DNA of 64,000 nt, from assembly GCA_001510575.1 (NCBI GenBank), contig LNGK01000003.1, positions 3,115,732-3,179,731 of the forward strand, read 5' to 3'. This stretch comes from Knoxdaviesia capensis. Taxonomy: Eukaryota > Ascomycota > Sordariomycetes > Microascales > Gondwanamycetaceae. A program made the position numbers and the translations under genes. The notes beneath the pieces were generated by a model. That model ran no database searches. It was not told the origin of the DNA and worked only from the letters and a program-made list of their open reading frames with translations. Shown here in pieces: positions 35,668 through 44,700 of this stretch (positions are counted from its first letter, which is position 1; each line of letters starts with the position of its first letter).

Positions 35668-37506
35668 ATGCCGGCGGCCAAACCCGAACCAGCTCCAGAT
35701 GAGGGCTCCCAGTTCTCGGATCCTCCATCGTCTCCGGCCCATATCCCAATCCGGTACCGCAATGGCAGCACGGAAATCCGCAATCGCAGCGGCTCCAAAC
35801 GCCCGCGCTCGGGCACCGATCCGCAGCCGTCGCCGCTGCGACAGCGTACCTCTGCACCCTCCGACAGTCCCCCCGCTACTAACGAGATGACCAATGGAAC
35901 CATAGTTGACGACGGCAGCTCCGACGACGATATCTACGACCCCGACCAGCCGATCGAAGAGCGACGGGCCATCCAGCGCAGTCTCCGCGAACTGGGCCGC
36001 GAGCTGGCCGAGAACGCCGACGAATACATCAAGGTCGAGTCTTCGGGCCTCCGGGCTATCCTCTCGGGCGGCAACCGTATCACCAAGACCATCAAGCAGA
36101 CCACCGAAGCTGCGATCGAGTCGAAGCTTCTGCTGTCGGTGGTCGACCTGTCGTACCGCCGAACCACGCGACACACACAGGGCAATTTTGCCGAGGGCCT
36201 CGACATCGACGAGTTCGTGTCCAAGTGTATAACCTACATGCGGACCCGCGCGGGCTTCGGCGACGACGAAGAGGCAGCCGCCGCCGAAGCGGCCCTGATC
36301 GCCGAGCGCCGCGACCAGGCTGCGGCCGCAGCAGACGAAGACGGAGCCGGCAACGACGCCGAGACCAACAACGGCGACATGATGAACTGGAACCACCTGG
36401 GCACGTACGCCTGCCTGCCGTACACCCGGCGGCCCAGCCTGTGCGGGTTCCTGCTCGGCCCGCTGTCGGTGGTCAAGAAGACACGCAAGATCGGCAAGCG
36501 CACGGCGCCGTTCCGGCCGGCCGCGCTGACGGAGACGCGGCCGCAGGTGCTGAACACGGCGGAGATGGCCAAAGTCGACAACGATCTGACCGTGATCTGC
36601 GCCAAGATCCTCCATCAGCTGATCGAGTCGCAGAGAGAGGCGCAGGAGACCGTGGTGGGCCTCTTGACCGACGACATGGACGCCGACGAACAGACCCGCG
36701 TCATGCACCAGCACGGGCTGCGGAGCACGGGCGGCGTGGACCTGCTGCGGTTTGTGTGCAATCCCAAGTCGTTTGGCCAGACGGTTGAGAATTTGTTCTA
36801 CGTCAGTTTCCTGATCCGGGATGGAAAGGTGGTGGTGGAGTTTGACGATCATGATCTACCGTCTGTCGGTGAGTTTTTTTTATTTTTTATTCTTTATTTT
36901 TTTTCTCTTATCCCTTTCCTTTTCTCTTCCTTTTCTCTTCTTCTTCTTTTTAGGGGGGCCCATTTGTTTGTTTGTTTGTTTTTGGAGAGCATAGACCACA
37001 CACCCACCATCCAGCCCACCCCTCTGGGACTATCTTGGCTCCTCCTTTGGAACTCAAACAAAGAATAGCTCTTTTTTTTCATATCTCTTGAAACAAAAAG
37101 ACCGATAGCTGGCAGCTGGAAAGGGGTATCGATATCATTCTCCTTCAGCCACTCCCATCTCAAGCCCCCCCTCAGCCACCCTTCTTCTCCCTCGCAAACA
37201 AGCTTCATTCTTTCCCCTTGCACGCCCACCCTCTGTTTTCTTTATTTGTCCTGATCCCCTATCAAGATGAACTGCCACTTTTCTGATTTGAATTCCTTTC
37301 TAATGCTTTGCACCTTGCCGTTAGCCCCCATGACTCCCGACCAGGCGCCGGACCCGTCATCCAGACATGGAGAGTCCAAGCACCAGGCCATTTTCTCTCT
37401 GGACATGGCCACCTGGAAAGAAATTATTGAGACTTTCCACATCACCCTTCCGATGATCCCTCACCGCGATGATGGAGCCAGCGACTGGTACTATGGCAAA
37501 ACCTGA
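35668..37506 (+). CDS. NSE4: Smc5-Smc6 complex kleisin subunit Nse4
   Basis: Two exons (35668-36868, 37325-37506) give 460 residues. The N-terminal ~80 residues are disordered and Ser/Pro-rich. The kleisin head-binding part (RAIQRSLRELGRELAENADE through SKLLLSVVDLSYRR) and the C-terminal winged-helix part are clear, including FVCNPKSFGQTVENLFYVSF and, in exon 2, HQAIFSLDMATWKEII and MIPHRD. Nse4 closes the Smc5-Smc6 ring, which acts in recombination repair and replication-fork processing. The intron (456 bases) is much longer than neighbouring introns and begins with a T-rich tract, GTGAGTTTTTTT. The acceptor CCGTTAG fits the frame (GTC G|CC CCC ATG). The start ATG has an upstream CAACA context. 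Confidence 0.88.
36869..37324 (+). other. oversized NSE4 intron
   Basis: At 456 bases this is several times the length of most introns in the window. It is pyrimidine-rich and also holds an internal TTTTTAG string near 36950. An unrecognised micro-exon is possible but nothing family-like was seen. Confidence 0.6.
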
Positions 37507-37915
37507 TCTGGCCGGCTCTCTCGCTGTCTGCGCCTCTGTGGCCTCGATTCCCTTTCTCTTCCCTCAGTACTGCTCCTTTGATCCTGCTTCTCCCTCTCTG
37601 TCACCGCTTTTTTTTTTCTTTGTTCTTGCTTCCAGCATGGACCAGGTGAATGGAAGTCTGCTTTGGGCTAGACTTAGTCTCCTAGGTCTGAAGGGCTGAA
37701 GTTTGGAGAAGCTGGACCTCCCAATTCCTCCCTTTTCCTTTCCTTGTTACTCACTCTTCTGTGGTTTTTCTGCCCTCGGTTATGATATTACTGGTATTAT
37801 GATGCTATGAACTATTCTGTTGGCTGGACTGTTTTGTGCTCTTGTTGGTTTTCTTTTCATTGTCTGTGTTCATTTTGTATCTCCTGGGCTATTCTCTGTC
37901 CCTGCCTTTGTACTA

Positions 37916-37961
<46 letters not shown>

Positions 37962-38772
37962 CGTATCTGGTCAGTGCACTGTTCCCGAGCTGCTTGCCCT
38001 CTTCATCTTCTTCATCTTCTCACTCTCTCTTTTCACTGTTCTCCCTTTTGGCAGACTACATATGCAGTGATACAGACACCCTCTCTCCCCCCTCCTCCCC
38101 CCACATCTATTCTGGTCTTACCCCCCTGCCAGGTTAATGGACAAAGAAGTTCTCAGGTCCATCCCGAAGTTTGATGAGAACACACTGCTATGGTGTCCTA
38201 TTGTCGTCCTGGGCTTGGAATCTCACTCGGGCCAGTGTCATTCTTCTCCTTTGTTCTTTGTGGTGGGAAATGTATCGAGCTAATATAGAATGGGAGCCGG
38301 GTCATGATCTTCTCTTGTATTGGATGGCAATATATAGAACATCTTCTGTTTGGCCCTTGTTCTTTGTCTGATGTATAGTGATGTTCCAGCTAATCATAGG
38401 ATCTGCTGAAGATGGATGAATGGTCGAAGTATATCATCTGGGCCAGGCCCTTGCTATGCCTCATCTAATCCCCTGGATTCATTGTACTCTCCTCTTTTTC
38501 TTTTATTTCCTCTCCTCTTTCCTTATTCAATCTGCTCAATATTCTCTTGAGACCCTTTCCATTCCATATTACTCCTTACCCATTCATCATTGATTCCATT
38601 CTATACTCTCTTTTCTTTTCCTTCAAAATTCGAGACATCAACTGTGAGAGCAAGTCTCTATTATACTTGATATCACCCTTTGTTCGGTTCCCTCTTCCAG
38701 AACCTGCACTTCATTCTCTCTTTCTTTCCTCTCAACACCTGCCATTGACTGAGCTTCGCTGAGGTTTTTAAC
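37507..38772. promoter_or_regulatory. upstream region of the giant coiled-coil gene
   Basis: CT-rich throughout, with a (CT)n run at 37919-37959. Several short upstream ATG frames exist, so translation of the main ORF may be influenced by uORFs if the leader is long. No gene was recognised. Confidence 0.45.
37919..37959. repeat. (CT)n microsatellite
   Basis: About 20 uninterrupted CT units in the upstream region of the giant gene. Such tracts are common in fungal promoters and leaders. Confidence 0.95.
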
Positions 38773-41700
38773 ATGGACCTGGTCCAGGTTGACACCTGGT
38801 TTCCAGATGCCACAGCCTCAGCAGATCCTGCTCTATGCCGGGAAGTCCTGGCCGGCGTCAAGGCTCTGCTGAATTTGTCGCAAGGGAAACGGACGAGTAT
38901 TCTATATAAGGCCCTGGAGGCAGTGAAGACGGCCGTCACCGGCTACGAGGCCTTAGCTCAGAGGCAGAAGAAAGCCATCTCCACCCTCAGCCGGGAGAAT
39001 ATTGATTTTGAAGCGAGGCTCAATAGTGTCCAGGATTCCTACGATCAAGCCAGCCGCGAACTCGGCCAGCACTTCAACACCATCACGGCATTGCGGGCAG
39101 AGAAGAGTCAGTTGGTGTACAAAAATCAGGATCAGGCTCTAGAGATTGCCCGGCTCCGTGGAGAGAACCAAGACCTTCTCGCCGAGGTCAACAGATACAA
39201 GGCTCAAGGCAACACGGCAGCACAAGCTGCACAGGCTGAACTCGACCGCGTCCGCAAGGAATATCGAGACGCTTCCAACGACCTGCTAGGAGCCCAGCTA
39301 AACCAGATCATCGAAAAGGCCGACGAGGACCGCTACCCAGCCGTTATCAACCGGCTCGGCGACAATGGCCTCGCTTCCGTCGGCACCGCGCTAGAGCAGA
39401 TAGCCGAGCACGAAGCACAAGCAGTCGGCCACGTTCAGCAAGACATCGCCCAGTGGAAACCCTACGCCGTAACCCCGTTCAAGCCGTATGACCCAGAATT
39501 GGACCCGGACAACGTCCGCGCCCGCGGACAACTGACCATTGAGCGGCTCGAAGATGAGGTCAAGACCCTGCAACTCCAGCTAACAGCCGCCAGCGCACTC
39601 GCCAACGGCAGTGAGGTTATTGAAGGGTTAAGCCTCCGTGGCTTCTTTGTCAAGCACAACGGCCAGCGTATCGCGGAATTGCAAAACCAGCTCAGGGCTG
39701 CCAAACAAAATTTCTCGACTGAGCGAGATCACTGGATGACGGCAAAGTCGAAACTAGAACACCAAGTGGAAAACCTTAAGCACAGGCTCCGCCGACTCGG
39801 TGATCTCGAAGAGCCTCGCACGCCATTTACCGCTGACGAACCAGATACCAGCACGGCATCTCCCTCGACTACCAATGTTTCCACGTCCGCTCCCCCGCCT
39901 AAGGGCGAGGTGGTTTCGGCCATACTGGAAAAGGACAAAGCCAGAGGTGACGGTGACGGTGACGATGACGATGACGATGACGGCGACGGTTCTGGCGATC
40001 ATCAAGTCGGCACCAGTGTCTCCCCCAAGAAGACGTGTAAGGCCGAGCTCGAGAAACTGAAGGCTGACCTCGCCGCGGTCCAATCGAAGCTGGAAGAGGT
40101 GACTGCTCACAGGGACCAACTCCAGCAAACGGTTGGTCAGCTGGAGGCTATCCAAGCTACCCTTGCCGCTCTCGAGGCCAAGGTGAAAGATCAGAAAGCG
40201 GCCAAAATCAACGATGAGAAGGAGATTGAGAAGCTCCGTGCCGAAGCTGCAGCTCTGCAGAAGACCATCGACGGCCTTCGGAATAACCTCGCTGCCGAGA
40301 CGGCCGAGAAGCTGCGGGCCCGCGACGAGGTTGAGCAAGCCAAGGCCGACACGAGACAGCTGGAGGAGGTCATGGGCGTCCTGGAGGACATGATCAAGGA
40401 GGCGGCAGAACTGGATCAGCCCGTGGAGCCGGTCGGCAACGAGACGGAGGATCAGGCCAAGCTGCGGCGCATGATCTACCGGTCGGCTGGTCTGCAGCGA
40501 ACCATTGATGATCTGAAACTCAAGAACGAGCGGCTGGAGGCTGAGCGAGGTCGGCAGAATTCCAACCCAGCGACGCCCGGAGTCGCCGGCGGTCCGGCCG
40601 GTCCGAACCTGCCCCAGGGGCCCATCGCGCCGCCGGCGAATCCGACCGCCGTCGGGGAAGAGACAAGATACACAGCCGCCCAAATCGCGGCGCTTATGAA
40701 GGAACGAGACCACCTGCGCAAGGCCATCCAGATTCTGCAAGACAAATACTCTGAAGTCAAGGCGCAGCTTGTGGCCGAGAAACAGGTCTTGGAGAGACGG
40801 TGCCGTGAGCTGGAGCAGGAGATTCAAGCATTACGGCAACACGCCGCCGGAGGCCCCGACCCAATGCTGGCCACCGTGCAACAGTTGAGGACTCAGCTCG
40901 CGGAGGCCCAGCAGAGGCTCCAGGACACAGCGACCAAGCTTGCCAACGTCAAGATGCAGTACTTCGACTCCCAGAAAGAGGTGGCAGATCTGAAGGAACA
41001 GCTCAAGGACCGGGACCGGCTCCTTTCCGCGACCAAGAAGAAGTCCAAGCCCTCTAACGATGCCGACAGCCGCGATAAAACCATCGCCGACCAGGCGGAT
41101 GAAATCAAAACTCTGAAAAAGACGATTGAGTCCAAGCAGAAAGAAATCGACGAGGCCATCGGCAAACTGCAACGGCATATACCGGATGAGGTCAGGGACC
41201 TTAAGAGGAGAATATCCCTTCTGGAGAAACAGAAGCTTGGATGTGAACAGGAGCGCAAGGAATCCAAAGACAGGATTGATGAGCTGCTTGCCCAGCTCAC
41301 CAAGCGCGAACGGGAACTGGCTGATCTGCGGCTGAGGCTCCAGGCACAGGGCGGTGAGCCGGCCAACGACGCCGAAGTGGCCAGGTTGAAGAATGAGCTC
41401 CGGGATGCCGAGAAGCGCGCAGAGGAGGCGAAGCAGCAGCTGAAGGTGGCCAGCAAGAAGATGGCCGATCTGGAGGCCGCGCTTCAGGCGGCTAACAGGA
41501 AGATCGCCGAGCTGGAGGCGGCGCTGCAGGCGGCGCAAGGCCCGGCACAGCCGGAGAGCAATCTGGTGGCCAGCCTGAAGAAGCGGCTCGAGGCCGCACG
41601 CCAAGAGCGCGACGACTTGAACACGTCGTATGTACAGCTGCGCCGGGACGTCGAAAACCTCCGTGATGAGATCTCCGACCTGAAGGCGCAGCCGGCAGCC

Positions 41701-44700
41701 GACCCGGCCGTGGTGGACGACCTGACCAAGAAGCTCGATGTGCGCAGCAAGGAGTTGGCCGACATGGAGCGCAAGTTCAACCAGGCGCACCAAGACTGCA
41801 ACGACGTGAAGACGCAGATTTTGCGCCTGGAGCAGGAGGTCCGAACCCTCGGCAAGGAGAACGCCGATCTGAAGGCGAAGCCGGCCGCCGACCCGACCGC
41901 GGTGGCCGACCTGACCAAGCAGCTCAATGTGCGCAACCAGGAGTACGCCGACATGGAGCGCAAGTTCAACCAGGCGCGCGACCAGAAACGCGATGTCACC
42001 GCCAAGGTGGCCGACACGGAAGCCAAGCTTGCGGCGGAGATCCAGAAGCGCGAGGAGGTCGAGCGCAAGCTCCGGAACGCTGCGGGCGCGGCCCCGGCCG
42101 GCCCCTCGCCGCCGCAGCTCGACCTTTCCAAACTGCTTGGCGACGGGAGCAGCGACGCGGACACCATCCGCATGCTTGCCGAGGCCCACACGCAGTTGTC
42201 GAAGACTATCGAGAACCTCAAGGCCAAGCTGCTGGAGCTGGTGACCGAGAAAGAGCGGCTGACCCACGAGCTGAAGAGCTTGCTGGCGACTCTGGCGGCG
42301 GTGCGCGCGGAAAAGCAGGCGTTGGAGGACGACCTGAGGGTGGCGAAGCAGGAGTTGAGGAATGAAGAAGCCAAGGTGGCGGCGCTGAAAGATGAGCTGA
42401 AGCGGGAGAAGCAGAAGCCGCAGCCACCTCTACCACCTCCGCCTCCAGCTCCGGCCCCGGCTGGTCCGTACTACGCGGGCCCGACCGGCGCCGGTGGTGG
42501 AACTCCAGGAGTGCAGCCGCAACAGGCCGTCGGCCAGCCGGCAGGTCCGCCTCAGGCGGGTCCGCTGGGTGGCACTCCCGGAGCACAGCCGCCGCAACAG
42601 TGGGCCAATCAACCTCAGGCTGACGTTGTCCCCGGTGGCACCCCCGGGGCACAGCCGCCGCAACAATGGGCTGGTCAGCCACAGGGTGGCCAACCTCAAC
42701 AGGGCCCGGCCGGGGGAACTCCGGGAGTGCAGCCGCAACAGGCCGTCGGCCAGCCGGCAGGTCCGCCTCAGGCGGGTCCGCTGGGTGGAACTCCCGGAGC
42801 ACAGCCGCCGCAACAATGGGCCAATCAACCTCAGGCTGGTGCTGTCCCCGGCGGAACTCCCGGAGTCCAACCCCAACAGTGGGTCAATCAACCTCAGGCT
42901 GGCGTTGTCCCCGGTGGCACGCCCGGTGCACAGCCGCCGCAACAGTGGGCTGGTCAGCCACACGGTGGCCAACCTCAACAGGGACCAGCTGGTGGAACAC
43001 CAGCAGCTCATCCGCCACAGTTGGTGGTGAATCAACCTCAGGGACATAACCCACCCTACACCGGTCCGTCCGGAGTGGCTTATGTCCCCGGTGGCGCTCA
43101 GCCGGGTCAGAATCAACCGCAAGGCCACGGATACATCCCGACGGTACCTGCCCCTGATCCGTATTACCATCAGCACCGCGATCCTCTTGTCATTGTTCCG
43201 CAACCGCAGCATGGCGGTCTGCCGGGTCACCAGGGAGGTCAACCTCAAGATGTTCAACCTCAGGGAGGCCAACTTCAAGGCACTCAATACCAGGGAACTC
43301 ACCCTCAAGATCCCCAACCCCAGGGCATCCAGCCTCCACATCCCCAAGGTCCCGCTCCTCCTCCTCCTCCAGCCTTCCCTCCGCCTCCGCCGCCCCAGGG
43401 ACAGCAGCCGATCGGAGGTGTCGGTGCAGCACCAGGTCCTCAGGATCCTCAGGCCGGTCAACCAAATCCCAGTGCACAAGGGGGTGCCTACGGTGGATCT
43501 GGCCCTCTGATCTACCGTGCTCCCATCGTTACGGTCCCCCAGAATCCTCACGATCCCTACAGATATGTCAACACAGGACCCGGTGGTGTTGTGTGGGGAG
43601 CCGGCGTTGGCCATGCTCCTCCAGCGGGCCCGACGCCTCAACACCCTCAGGCTCCCCAGCCCTCTCAGCCTCAGGCTCCCCCACCTCCTCAGGGTCCTGC
43701 ACCACCTCCTCCACCCCATGGCCCTCAGCCACCTCAGATTCCTCAGCCTCCACCGGCACCTCCGGGCCCGGCACCGCCTCCTCCACCTCCACCCCACGGT
43801 CCTCGGCCACGGCAACCTGGTCAAACGCCGAATGTGCCAGACCCCGGCACCCGACCCCTGGATCCGGTTGGTGGCACCCAGCCGGTCCCGAAGAACAACG
43901 ACCGTGAGAACGCACTCGTTAAGCAGGTCCAGGATCAAGAAAACACCATCAAGGGGCTGCAGAAGACGCTTGACGACAAGACCAAACACTGCCAGGAAGA
44001 ACATGCCCGACTGCAGAAGAAGCTCGACAAGGCCAAGCGCCAGCTGGCGGTGACGCTCCAGGAGCCGCGAGAGGCAGCCGAGCGGATCACGCAGCAGGAA
44101 GACGAGATTCAGAAACTGACGGCCGAGCTTGCAGCCCTCCGGAACCAGCAAGGACAGAAGGACGGTGACTTGGCGGCACGGATCCGGGCTCTCGAGGCCC
44201 AGATCCAGAAGGCTGCCGATGATCTTGCTGCCGAACGACAGAGAGCACAGAAAGCCAACAACGATCTTGCTGCCGAGCAACAGAAAGTCCGGAAGGCCGC
44301 CGATGATCTTGCTGCCGAACAACAGAAAGTCCGGAAGGCCGCCGATGATCTTGCTGCCGAACGGCAAAGAGCACAGCAAGCCAACAACGATCTTGCTGCT
44401 GAGCAACAGAAAGTCCAGAAAGCCAACAACGATCTTGCTGCCGAACAACAGAAAGCCCAGAAGGCCGCCGTTGATCTTGCTGCCGAGAAACAGAAACTGG
44501 CCAACACAGAGGCAGAGCTGGACCAGGCCAAGCAGTCCTCTCCGGCCTCCCCGACCTCCCCGACCACCCCGGCCGGCCCGGCCGGCCCGGCTGAAAAGGC
44601 GAAGCTCAATCGTATGAAGGCTCGCATGCAGAACTTCGAGGACGCAAATCAGGAGCTTGTCAGAGAAAATCGCAAGCTCACGCGGAACGTCAATGATCTG

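Noticed and set aside
35503..36852. 449-codon minus-strand open frame
   Set aside because: It is antisense to NSE4, whose family motifs are clear.
40831..42267. 478-codon minus-strand open frame
   Set aside because: It is a shadow of the coiled-coil coding strand, with Leu/Gln/Arg bias and no family pattern.
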